From Planctomycetaceae bacterium (GTDB taxonomy: Bacteria; Planctomycetota; Planctomycetia; Planctomycetales; Planctomycetaceae): a DNA stretch of 41,042 nt. Position 1 is the stretch's first letter; each line of letters starts with the position of its first letter. The translations under genes and the position numbers were made by a program. The stretch covers positions 1 to 41,042 of the forward strand of contig JAKFUF010000146.1 in the NCBI GenBank assembly GCA_021732845.1, read 5' to 3'. A model generated the notes under the pieces. That model saw only the letters and a list, made by a program, of their open reading frames with translations, made no database searches and was not told the origin of the DNA. Positions 16,377 through 24,861 of the stretch are shown one piece after another.

Positions 16377-17405
16377 ATGTTGCTGAAATCCATCGTAGAC
16401 TGTCGATGCCCCCTTGAATCTGCCTTCCGTGAGTTTCGTTCCGTGTCCATTTCGCCCGCGCGCCTGGCCGTGCTCGCGCTGGGTCCGTTTGGGATCCTGG
16501 CGTCAACCTACGCGATCTGCCTTTCCCGGCATGATCCGCAGGCGGCGGCGTTTGCAGACCAAGTGACCGCGGCGGAGACGCGCGGGGCCAAAGTTCAGAG
16601 CGTGCGGCAGACACTTCTGCTGGATGCGTGCCATGAACGCTCCCGCAAACTTCAGGGACAGTTGCCCGCGGATTTTGAGATCGTGTGCCGCGCCCCCTTC
16701 ATTCTCGCCGGCGATGTCCCCGCGGAACGGCTGGCCAAGCTTCACGAAGAGGCGGTACTGCCCCTTTCGCGGGCCCTGTGGCGGGCGTTCTTTGACCGCA
16801 AGCCCGACGAACCGATCGTTCTGGTCGCGCTCTCCGACGAGGCACGGTACATCCAGGTCGCTCACGACCTGGACGGCTACGACGTGGCCGCTTATGCCGC
16901 CTATTACAACCGCAAAGAACGGCGGATTGTGCTCAACCTTTCCCACGGCACGGGAACACTGGCGCACGAGCTTTCCCACGCGCTGGTCCAGTCCGACTTT
17001 CCCGAGATGCCGGAATGGTTCGACGAGGGGCTGGCCTCACTGCACGAAGACACCGTTTACTCCGCCGACGGGCTGCTGCTCATCCCCCAGCCGAACTGGC
17101 GCTCGCGAATTCTTGTTGACGCCCTGCAGGCCGACGAGCTGCCCGACCTGGCCACTTTGATCCGGACGCAGTCGTTCCGCGGCGAAGGCGAGGGCCTGCA
17201 TTACGCCTGCGTCCGTGGCTTGTGCCTGTTCCTGCATCAGAAGGGCCTGCTCACGCACTTCTACCGCAAGTTCCGCACGGAATGCGCCTCGGACCCGACC
17301 GGCCTGGCAACGCTCCGCGAGGTGGTGGGAGCCACGGACGATGCGGCGCTGGACCAGGAATTCCGCCGCTGGGTGTTTCAGCAGGCCAGCCCGGCTTCGT
17401 CATAG
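16377..17405 (+). CDS. Exported HEXXH metalloprotease-like protein
   Basis: 342 aa from ATG 16377; a GTG at 16443 (320 aa) would place the hydrophobic leader RLAVLALGPFGILASTYAIC nearer the N-terminus and may be the true start. The zinc motif is TLAHELSHALV with His197, Glu198 and His201. WFDEGLAS at 214-221 supplies Glu217 as third ligand, which is the gluzincin/peptidase-MA pattern. Preceding residues 145-195 (IVLVALSDEARYIQVA, RIVLNLSH) are the usual beta-sheet of these domains. It probably acts outside the membrane, anchored by its N-terminal helix. Substrate unknown. Confidence 0.82.
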   Translation: MLLKSIVDCRCPLESAFREFRSVSISPARLAVLALGPFGILASTYAICLSRHDPQAAAFADQVTAAETRGAKVQSVRQTLLLDACHERSRKLQGQLPADFEIVCRAPFILAGDVPAERLAKLHEEAVLPLSRALWRAFFDRKPDEPIVLVALSDEARYIQVAHDLDGYDVAAYAAYYNRKERRIVLNLSHGTGTLAHELSHALVQSDFPEMPEWFDEGLASLHEDTVYSADGLLLIPQPNWRSRILVDALQADELPDLATLIRTQSFRGEGEGLHYACVRGLCLFLHQKGLLTHFYRKFRTECASDPTGLATLREVVGATDDAALDQEFRRWVFQQASPASS

Positions 17406-17537
17406 GGGAATTTTGGACAGGATGAAATGGGATGACGGAGGATCTGTTTGAATTAGCGTTCAATGAAACCATCCGTTGTTGTCCTTTTGCATCCATATCA
17501 ATCCTGCCCCCCAAGTCGTCTCAAAAGTTGGAAATGC

Positions 17538-18176
17538 TTATCCGCCCTCCTCGCCCAGCGAAATCGGGCCGCCGGGCGGCAGCAGGGGTTCCAGCGGGCA
17601 CCCGGTGCAGCGGGGTTGTGGGCCACAGTGTTTGCTGCCGACGGCGGAAAAGCCGCGGGACACCCGCTGCAGGGCGGCGGTGGTTTCCCATGTCCGTGTG
17701 ATTGTCGCCTGCCAGTCTTCGTAGTCGGCCTCGGGTTCGGTCCAGCCATGCCGGCAGGCAATGCGGATGGTGGCCCGGTCGATTGGAAAGGCCCGGTGCT
17801 GCCCCACAAACAACAGGAGCCGGTCGGCCAGTTCGGCGTTGATGCCGGGCATCGACCGTAATTCCGCCCGAACCGTTTCTGTGCCACGGTCCTCGAATGG
17901 CAGGCCGGAGTGCTCCACCCACCATTTCGCGAGTTCAAGCAGAGTCTTGGCGGGCTTGGGCTGTCGTCCAGCAGCTTCGAGCCACGCGCTGATTTGCGTG
18001 AGCCGTGCGGCGGCCACCTGCTGCGGGTGGCTCAGCTCCGAGTCCGCCAAAGTTTCCCGCTGCTTGTCACCTTTTCCAACCACCACCAGCTTGAGCACCT
18101 CGGTCCAGTCGCCGGGACTGGAATCGTCCGGGTGAGGCTGCGGGAGCAGGTCGAGGGCGTCTCTCATCTGCGCCAT
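17538..18176 (-). CDS. HhH-GPD (endonuclease III-like) protein with altered active site
   Basis: 212 aa, the size of EndoIII. The helix-hairpin-helix reads MPGINAELADRLLLFVGQHR, followed by AFPIDRATIRIACRHGW, where the conserved Asp of the family is kept (FPID). The Lys used for lyase chemistry in EndoIII (in G-x-G-x-K) is absent. The C-terminal cluster reads HCGPQPRCTGCPL: three Cys spaced C-x5-C-x2-C, with no fourth Cys before the end, unlike the C-x6-C-x2-C-x5-C of EndoIII. It may be a monofunctional glycosylase or a non-catalytic DNA binder. It is the last gene of a tight run, 15 bases after the histidine kinase. Confidence 0.78.
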   Translation of the reverse strand: MAQMRDALDLLPQPHPDDSSPGDWTEVLKLVVVGKGDKQRETLADSELSHPQQVAAARLTQISAWLEAAGRQPKPAKTLLELAKWWVEHSGLPFEDRGTETVRAELRSMPGINAELADRLLLFVGQHRAFPIDRATIRIACRHGWTEPEADYEDWQATITRTWETTAALQRVSRGFSAVGSKHCGPQPRCTGCPLEPLLPPGGPISLGEEGG

Positions 18177-18191
18177 GACAGGAATTCCAAG

Positions 18192-20033
18192 TCAGCCTTG
18201 TCCGTTGGCCGCGGATTCGGTGGGTGCCGGCGGAAGTTGAAAGCAGAACGTCGTCCCGGTTCCCAAGCCGGCGGACTCGACCCAGATTCGTCCGCCCTGC
18301 ACCTCGATGATCCGTTTGCAGAGGGCCAAACCGATGCCGGTGCCGCCACTTTTGGGATCCAGTTTGTCGAACAGCCCAAACACCTTCTCATGAAACCGGG
18401 GCTCAATGCCAATCCCGTTGTCTGCGACAAAGATCGTCTGCGGACCGCCGGGGGACGCGACATCTCGGCATCCGATGCGGATGGTCGGGTTGGCCACGTC
18501 TCCCATGAACTTGGAGGCGTTTTCGATCAGATTGGTAAACACTTCCAGCAGCCGAATGCGGTCCGCACAGACGACGGGCAGCTTCGGTTCAATGCGGAGC
18601 GCGATGCGGCGGGACAGCAGCACGCCCTGCAATAGTTCCTCCGCCTGCCGGGCCACGGTGCCGGTCGACACCAGTTCGGGAGGGCTGACAACCCTGCCGA
18701 CGCGCGACAGCTCCAGCAACTGATCCAGCATCAGCTTCATGCGGTCGGCAGCTCCGTCAATCCGCGCGATGTCGGCACGGAACTGCTCGACATCACCGCT
18801 GACAACCGATGGATTCAGCAGTCCCAGAAATCCCTTGATGGTGACCAGGGGGCTTTTCAGGTCGTGCGACACCGTGTAGGTGAACTGCTCAAGTTCGCGG
18901 TTTTTGGCTTCCAGGTTGGCAATCAACTGCTCCCGTTCAAGCTGCGCGTTCCGCGCTTCGGTCACATCCTGGCACATCGAAATGATGCCCACAAATGTGC
19001 CGTCGTGGCTGCGGATCGGTGAATTCTTCCATTCGCAATAGATGGTCTGGCCGTCGCGCGTCAGGTTTTCGCCATTCACATCCAGCGGGCTGCCATCCGT
19101 CTTGAGCCGCTCGAAGATCTGGCAGACCGGTGCCCGCGCGGACTCCGGCGTGATCAGTCCAAACGGCTCCCTCCCGACGACCTCCGCCATGGAATAGCCA
19201 AAGATCCGTTCCGCGGCAGGGTTCCAGTAGGTGAACCTCCACTGGGTGTCGTTCAGGATGCAGCCCACCGGCATGCGGTCCAGCATCATCTGCAGCCGGT
19301 TCGTGACTTCCTCGCGTTCGCATTCCAGCCGCTGGCGGGCCTGTTCGACCTGTGTCTCCCGGGTGATGTCGACCCCGATGCCCCATGTGGCCCATCCCGG
19401 AATCCGCACGCGCCGGGAAATGTTCGACCACGACAGATGCCGCGGCGCGCCGTCGCGCGCCTGGATGATCAGCTTGCAGTTGTGAAGTTCTTCCGTCTCG
19501 CGCGACCAGGCCGCCTGCAGTCGCGCCCGGCCCGGTTCATCCACCGCCAGCCAGTCAAGCGCTGCCGCATTGCCCACGATCTCGCGGGCGGCATATCCGG
19601 TGACCGTCTCGCACTCCCGGTTCCAGGCAATGATTCGTCCATCCTGGTCAAAGGCGGCCATCATCACCGGCATTTCATGAACCACGGTCCGCAGCCGCGA
19701 CTCCGTCAGCGCCAGCGTTTCCTGGGAGTGGAAGAATGTGCCAAACAGCGGGTCAAACGTGACCAGCGCCGCCAAGGCCAGGCTGGAAGTGGTCAGCGCG
19801 AGCAGCTCCGCCATCATGCTTGGCGTGTGTCCAGTGTCGTACCATTGATACAACAACCCCGCGCGGCGAATGGCCATCACCGAAACGGTGAAGGCCACCA
19901 TCCACCACGCAAACCGGCGGCCGCCGGTGATCAGCAGGCGATAGGCCACGACAACCAGCATCGCCTCCACGCACACCGTCACGGTGACGATGCCCGCGGT
20001 GACGAGGGCGGCTGTGTCGGAAAAAAGTTCCAT
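18192..20033 (-). CDS. Membrane sensor histidine kinase with two PAS domains
   Basis: 613 aa. Three hydrophobic segments (~10-35, 42-60, 73-95) are followed by PAS 1 (~112-228, ending WGIGVDITRE), PAS 2 (~247-360, ending GIISMCQDVTEA) and a short coiled coil. The dimerisation domain follows with His390 in YTVSHDLKSPLVT. The ATPase has an N-box around NLIENASKF (501-509), G1 DNGIG (538-542) and G2 GGTGIGLAL. The phosphorelay output is unknown because no response regulator is adjacent; the NtrC-type regulator at 29094 is a possible but unsupported partner. It starts 12 bases after the DUF1559-like gene and is clearly part of that transcript. Confidence 0.93.
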   Translation of the reverse strand: MELFSDTAALVTAGIVTVTVCVEAMLVVVAYRLLITGGRRFAWWMVAFTVSVMAIRRAGLLYQWYDTGHTPSMMAELLALTTSSLALAALVTFDPLFGTFFHSQETLALTESRLRTVVHEMPVMMAAFDQDGRIIAWNRECETVTGYAAREIVGNAAALDWLAVDEPGRARLQAAWSRETEELHNCKLIIQARDGAPRHLSWSNISRRVRIPGWATWGIGVDITRETQVEQARQRLECEREEVTNRLQMMLDRMPVGCILNDTQWRFTYWNPAAERIFGYSMAEVVGREPFGLITPESARAPVCQIFERLKTDGSPLDVNGENLTRDGQTIYCEWKNSPIRSHDGTFVGIISMCQDVTEARNAQLEREQLIANLEAKNRELEQFTYTVSHDLKSPLVTIKGFLGLLNPSVVSGDVEQFRADIARIDGAADRMKLMLDQLLELSRVGRVVSPPELVSTGTVARQAEELLQGVLLSRRIALRIEPKLPVVCADRIRLLEVFTNLIENASKFMGDVANPTIRIGCRDVASPGGPQTIFVADNGIGIEPRFHEKVFGLFDKLDPKSGGTGIGLALCKRIIEVQGGRIWVESAGLGTGTTFCFQLPPAPTESAANGQG

Positions 20034-20045
20034 GCCGTTGCCCGC

Positions 20046-20996
20046 CTATGGCAGCTTCGGGGCCGGTTCGCCGCCAGCCGGGGTGGCCAGCGCCTTCAGC
20101 ACCGCCGGGGCAACACTGGCCGAGACCCACTGGACCGAGCCATCCGCCATCAGCAGAAGTGCCCCGGGACCAGTTCTCCCCAAGTCCGGTCCGCCGAAAC
20201 CGGCAGGGTTGCCGGCCAACCCCAGCGTCAGGTCGCGCAGGTTCTCGGGCGAGCCCCAAGCCACGTACTGGCCTGACGCATCCCCGGCCACCACCGTGTT
20301 GCCCAGCCCGTCGGTAATGTCGGCGACCTTCATGCCGTCGTTTTTCAGCAGGACCAACTGGTTACCCGCGAAGTGCGCCACGGCGAAGCCACCGCTGTCG
20401 TGGGTCGGATCTTGAATGATTGGGCTCTGGTACATCGGCACCGGTTTGATGAACACCGGCCGCTGGGTGGGGTCATTCCAGGCAAGGTTAAAATCCACAC
20501 GGTTGTAGACATCGTCAAGACCAACTTGCGGCAGGAGAAAGGTCATCCAGCCATGTCGTGGCTCACCGCTGCGAGAATAGGTTCCACCCGGTGGAAGCCT
20601 TTCGGTACCTGCCGCGCCCGGAATTGGAATTGGAATCGAGACGCCTCTCGGGTAGGTGATGGTGTAACCGCGCTGGTCGTAGCTCTTGACGGCCATGCCG
20701 ACCAAATCGAGATTTCCGGAGTGTTTTTTCTGCAGCACCTGGATTCTGGATGCCTCCAGCATCGGCTGGACATACCCAAAAAACACGGCCGTCCCGCCGC
20801 CAATCAATGCGAGCCCGACGAAGGCCATGGCAAACCGCGTCGGAAATATCATCCAGCGTCTGTACTTGCTGATGGGAGTGCCGGCCACAGGCTGGAAATG
20901 CAGCCGCTTGTCGGGGTTTCCCAAATCGGCGCCGCACTGCGTGCAGAACCGGGCGCTGGTGGCCAATGGCGCGGAACAAAGAGGACAAAGATCCAT
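20046..20996 (-). CDS. Zinc-ribbon, one-TM protein with DUF1559-type C-terminal domain
   Basis: 316 aa. The N-terminus is a zinc ribbon: CPLC (4-7) and CTQCG (18-22). A TM segment (~55-75, MAFVGLALIGGGTAVFFGYV) precedes a domain that matches DUF1559: DDVYNRVDFNLAWND, GGFAVAHFAGNQL, ADITDGLGNTVVAGDASGQY, WGSPENLRDL and the terminal LLLMADGSVQWVS (H-x9-DG region, here without the His). Standard DUF1559 proteins begin with a pilin-like methylation motif; here it is replaced by the ribbon and TM helix. First gene of a three-gene unit with the histidine kinase and HhH protein, so a role in sensing is a guess. Confidence 0.8.
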   Translation of the reverse strand: MDLCPLCSAPLATSARFCTQCGADLGNPDKRLHFQPVAGTPISKYRRWMIFPTRFAMAFVGLALIGGGTAVFFGYVQPMLEASRIQVLQKKHSGNLDLVGMAVKSYDQRGYTITYPRGVSIPIPIPGAAGTERLPPGGTYSRSGEPRHGWMTFLLPQVGLDDVYNRVDFNLAWNDPTQRPVFIKPVPMYQSPIIQDPTHDSGGFAVAHFAGNQLVLLKNDGMKVADITDGLGNTVVAGDASGQYVAWGSPENLRDLTLGLAGNPAGFGGPDLGRTGPGALLLMADGSVQWVSASVAPAVLKALATPAGGEPAPKLP

Positions 20997-21265
20997 GTGG
21001 GCATCCGTGAGCGGCCTGCGCCTCGGTCAGACGATGAAGCTACTCGAATCCGCCAACAGCCGCAACGGCCCACGACATTCCGTCAGGGGTGGCCAGTCTT
21101 CGAAAAAATCGCCGGAGCGCGTTGGCGTCCGGTTCCCGATTTTGCGCGATCGCCGCAATTTGGCACGGCCAGAACCGGGGACTAAGGACCTCCGGTTGAA
21201 GCAAGACGGCTCGCGCCGTGCTGCTGAAGCCGCGCTATGCGACAACCGAGAGTCGAATCCGCACT

Positions 21266-22309
21266 TCAACTGGCATGACTTCCAAATCCAGCAATTCCCA
21301 GCGACTGATAGAATGCCGCCAAGTGCCGGGCGTCGTTGGCAAACCATCCAGACAACCATTGGTTGTAGATGTCAGCCACTTCTTCAAGCAGGGCCGTTCC
21401 GGTTGTCGCGGAGGCGACGAGCTTGCCCGTGATAATCCCAGAGAGCAGGGCCTTCAGAATCCCCTTGGCGGAGGTGGGGTCGAGAACCGCGGCGGCGTCG
21501 CCGACCATGAACCACCCTGGCCCCGCCGTCTTCCCGGCCAGCCGCCAGGTCACATCGGCTCCGCGCGGCGAGCCTAGGGAAACCAAGCCGCGGAATTCGT
21601 CCGGACGCCAGTCGGCGGCGTGCTTCGTGCCATCCAGCACGACCCGCGTCCACTGATAGACTCCGGGACGAACCAGCGCCGTCCACAGCCAGCCGGAAGA
21701 GTCTCCCACCAGCAACGGAGCCACGTCGAGATCGGGAAGCGAGCCGGTGGCGTAGCCATAGCGAGCCACAAGCGACGGGGAATGGACGCTGCGTTCCATG
21801 CGAAGCTTTGCGCCCAGCCAGTGGGCGCGTCCCGAGGCGTCGACCACCATGGGTGCTGACATCGGCCCCTCGTCCGTCAGCACCCCGGCAATCCGGCCGT
21901 TCTCCATCAGAACTTCGCGGGCGGCGCAGGGTTGGAAGACCCGCGCCCCCAGTTCGCGGGCGCGCCCGAGGAGCAGCGCATCAAAATCAGCCCGCCACAC
22001 CTGGCATCCGTGCCAGGGTCCCGCCGCGTCCTGGCCATACGGCTCGAAGCGGCTGGCATCGTTCCAGCGGATCCGAATCCCCGCATGGCGGGAGCCGACC
22101 ACCGCCGCCAGCCGGTCGGCGACTCCCAACTGTGCCAGCACCGTCTCGACGCCGGGATGCAGCGTTTCTCCGGGCCGGTCTGCGGGAAACGAGTCGCGTT
22201 CCAGGAGCCGCACGCGCAACCCCCGGGCCGCACAGGTGATGGCGGCGGCGCTCCCTCCAGGGCCGCCGCCAATGACTATGACGTCGGCATCGAAGTGTCC
22301 AGCGTCCAT
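21266..22309 (-). CDS. LodB-like FAD-dependent oxidoreductase (quinoprotein maturation)
   Basis: 347 aa. The FAD-binding GxGxxG lies at the N-terminus (VIVIGGGPGGSAAA), then LLERDSFPADRPGETLHPG, the pattern of tryptophan-halogenase-like and LodB flavoproteins. A second FAD motif, GWFMVGDAAAVLDPTSAKGI, is near 285. There is no halogenase WxWxIP motif, which argues for LodB. LodB installs the cysteine tryptophylquinone of LodA, probably by hydroxylating the Trp. The gene overlaps the end of the LodA-like gene by 34 bases, as expected of a translationally coupled partner. The C-terminal ~40 residues are helical. Confidence 0.82.
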   Translation of the reverse strand: MDAGHFDADVIVIGGGPGGSAAAITCAARGLRVRLLERDSFPADRPGETLHPGVETVLAQLGVADRLAAVVGSRHAGIRIRWNDASRFEPYGQDAAGPWHGCQVWRADFDALLLGRARELGARVFQPCAAREVLMENGRIAGVLTDEGPMSAPMVVDASGRAHWLGAKLRMERSVHSPSLVARYGYATGSLPDLDVAPLLVGDSSGWLWTALVRPGVYQWTRVVLDGTKHAADWRPDEFRGLVSLGSPRGADVTWRLAGKTAGPGWFMVGDAAAVLDPTSAKGILKALLSGIITGKLVASATTGTALLEEVADIYNQWLSGWFANDARHLAAFYQSLGIAGFGSHAS

Positions 22310-24786
22310 GAGTCACCCGCCTTTTTGATCACCCCATTGCCGTCCGAGTACGCTGTGACTTCCTCCAGAATCTCGACGAGGACCACCTTCGGATCGGCGG
22401 GATCCTCTCGGTGGTCGCCCCAGCGGTAAATCTCGAAGCGATAAATGTGCTGTCCGGTGAAGTCGTGTTTGGCCACGGCCTGCACATTCCGAACTGCGGC
22501 ATCGTTCGCGGCGATCCGTTTGAAGGAGAACACCGCCCAGGCCGCCTTCGCCCGCATCAGCATGCTGTAGTTGTCGGGCCTGAGCAGGTCCCCCTCCCGG
22601 ATCCCCAGGCTCCAGTAGACCGCGGCCATGGCCAGAATTCGCGCCTTGTACTCGTCCGGCTCGGTTCGGGCCGTCAGTGAGGCGGTCATCGTTCCCAGTG
22701 TGTCGATGTAATCGACGTGGTCCATGTCCTGGTAGGCGACAACGTCGCGGTCGCCCTGTGTGCGGCGTTGCGGGCCGGGCACGCCATCCCATGGCATCCG
22801 CCTGCCGTTGGCGGTGGGGACCATCCCCAACTCCTCGTCCGTGAGCGGCACGATCGAAGGCCAGGGATAGGAGAGTCCGTCCAGCACCTTGCTGGGAGGG
22901 TATTGGCGGGTGCCGTCGGGTGCCAGTCCCGGCCAGTAGGCCCCAAGCGCGGCGCACAATTTGGCATCCTCGATGAACGGGGAGCCCAGTCCATGCCCCA
23001 CCAGGTACTTGTGAATGTCCCTGCCGCCGTTGGTGGCGCGCACGCCAATGCTGACATCCCAGCCGGGGTCAAACAGCCCGGGGGAACCATCTGGCAGCCC
23101 CACCTTCTCAAAGTTCAACGGACCATTCGGGACCTGAACCGGGAGTTTGGCCTGATCCAGCCCGGCAGGCGCAAGCTGCGAGAGGATGGCGGTCATCGTG
23201 TCATCGGTCAGGCTGAACCCGACCGGCAGTTCCACATTCGCGGCGATGCGGGCGTGGGACAGGGCCAGCGGAGGAACCGTCCAGAGCGTGGCCCGGAGCG
23301 GCTTGGGGACTTCGGTCTGCCACCACCGCATGAGGTCGCGCTGGTTGAGCTTGGGCAGAAAGTCCGGAAGTCCCACCAGGACAAACCCGGCCCGGCTGTG
23401 CTGGACCCCGCGGCCGCGCAGTTGCGGGCATTCCGCGGCGACCCAGCCGTCCCCGGTGGAGTCGGTGTAGTGCAGCACCTCATAGCCGCCCTGGCGAATC
23501 AGATCCATCAAGTCGGGACGCGGATTCAGGCTCTCGACCTTTTCGTCCACGACCCGGTGCCGGATGTTGATGTACTCCGGCGCGTTTCGCGGGGAATCCT
23601 GATCCGCATCCAGGGCGTAGCCCGGCACAATCGGCGCGGGCGCGTTCGGCATGACAAAGTACGATGAGATCTGGAGGTTTTTCGAGCTCCGGCTGAGTGC
23701 GTTGTGCCAGGGAAATGTCAGCAGTTTGTCCTTGTACCGGGCTTCCCGGATCAGCGGCGCGGGCTTGGGCACCACCAGTCCCTCGCCGTTGTCCTCCTGC
23801 CGGGAGAGTTCCGCGATCTTTTCGTCCTTGATCACGAACGGGAACTGCTCCAGATCGTGGCCTGTCCAGCCCGTCGCCAGCCCCTGGCCCTGGATGACCC
23901 GGTGAAAGCTCCCGATGACATCGTTCCGCATGCCACTGCTCAGCCGGACATCCAGCTCCATGTCGGCGATGCATTCCCTGCCGTTGAACAGCTTGTGGAC
24001 CGGGACCCAGAACTCGCGCGCCTCGTCGCCCTGCTGCGGGTCCTGCAGCCCGATCCGCCCGACATCTCCGGTGACCCGCCGCGCGAGGTAGGCAGCGAAC
24101 CGCCGGGGGGTGACGCGAAAATCGTAGGGGCGCGCGTCATCAACGGTGGCGAAGGACCGCCGTTCCGCGTCGTAGTGCGGCTCGATCGTGCCCAGATGGG
24201 CGATGCCCGTCCGGGCGAAGCACAACTGCGCATGCCGGCCATTGGCGGACATCGGCGCGTTGCGATAGTGGAGCGCGAAGACCACGATGCCGATGTCCTC
24301 CGGCTTCGCGTCCCCCTTGAGTTCGTCAAGCGTGCCCTTTCGAGACGCGTAGATGTAGTTCTCGACGGTCTCGATCTCGGCCATGGTCGGGAACCCGCGC
24401 AGCCGGACCCCATCGCGGGTGGCAACGACACTGGGCGCCGCCAAGGCATGGTAGAGCAGGCTTTGGTCGGGGCAGCCGGGTTCAACCGCCTTCTTCCCAT
24501 GCAGTGCAAAGTCTCCGAAGCCCGGACAGTTCCGGTCGATCTGGGTGAGCGGCTTGCCAAGTTCGCCCGCCAGATCCGGTGCCTGGATGTCCAACTGGCC
24601 CCCGCTCGCCTCCAGCAGCAGTTCCCTCCAGCCCAGCGGCGCCAGGCGGCGGCACACGGCCGCCACGCCGTCGAGCAACGGCACCCCCGGCACGGAGGCC
24701 CCCAGACCGCCCACCGCCAGCGCGGCAACGCCAAACGCGCTGAGCTTCACGAAGTCTCGACGCGACGTTTCATTCATTCCACTCAT
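22276..24786 (-). CDS. Distant LodA/GoxA-like quinoprotein oxidase with Tat leader
   Basis: 836 aa. The leader is a twin-arginine signal (SRRDFVKLSAFGVAALAVGG). The region after it is not the usual LodA opening (RVAIHPAIGIARVG-type sequence is missing), but residues 186-205 (AQLCFARTGIAHLGTIEPHY) and 263-275 (VHKLFNGRECIAD) are distinctive. Near the C-terminus FIEDAKLCAALGAYWPGLAP places Asp607 four residues before Cys611, the spacing I recall for LodA Asp512/Cys516, and WP..xPD follows as in LodA. A Trp candidate for the cofactor is Trp666 in MPWDGVPGP. The adjoining LodB-like gene supports a CTQ amine or amino-acid oxidase. Substrate unknown; assignment is by motif and context. Confidence 0.65.
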   Translation of the reverse strand: MSGMNETSRRDFVKLSAFGVAALAVGGLGASVPGVPLLDGVAAVCRRLAPLGWRELLLEASGGQLDIQAPDLAGELGKPLTQIDRNCPGFGDFALHGKKAVEPGCPDQSLLYHALAAPSVVATRDGVRLRGFPTMAEIETVENYIYASRKGTLDELKGDAKPEDIGIVVFALHYRNAPMSANGRHAQLCFARTGIAHLGTIEPHYDAERRSFATVDDARPYDFRVTPRRFAAYLARRVTGDVGRIGLQDPQQGDEAREFWVPVHKLFNGRECIADMELDVRLSSGMRNDVIGSFHRVIQGQGLATGWTGHDLEQFPFVIKDEKIAELSRQEDNGEGLVVPKPAPLIREARYKDKLLTFPWHNALSRSSKNLQISSYFVMPNAPAPIVPGYALDADQDSPRNAPEYINIRHRVVDEKVESLNPRPDLMDLIRQGGYEVLHYTDSTGDGWVAAECPQLRGRGVQHSRAGFVLVGLPDFLPKLNQRDLMRWWQTEVPKPLRATLWTVPPLALSHARIAANVELPVGFSLTDDTMTAILSQLAPAGLDQAKLPVQVPNGPLNFEKVGLPDGSPGLFDPGWDVSIGVRATNGGRDIHKYLVGHGLGSPFIEDAKLCAALGAYWPGLAPDGTRQYPPSKVLDGLSYPWPSIVPLTDEELGMVPTANGRRMPWDGVPGPQRRTQGDRDVVAYQDMDHVDYIDTLGTMTASLTARTEPDEYKARILAMAAVYWSLGIREGDLLRPDNYSMLMRAKAAWAVFSFKRIAANDAAVRNVQAVAKHDFTGQHIYRFEIYRWGDHREDPADPKVVLVEILEEVTAYSDGNGVIKKAGDSWTLDTSMPTS

Positions 24787-24861
24787 GATCTGGCCCTCTG
24801 GTTAATGTCGGCTGTAAACGTCGGCCGCAAGAATGCTTCGTGGATGGGTGCCCCGCCGCGC

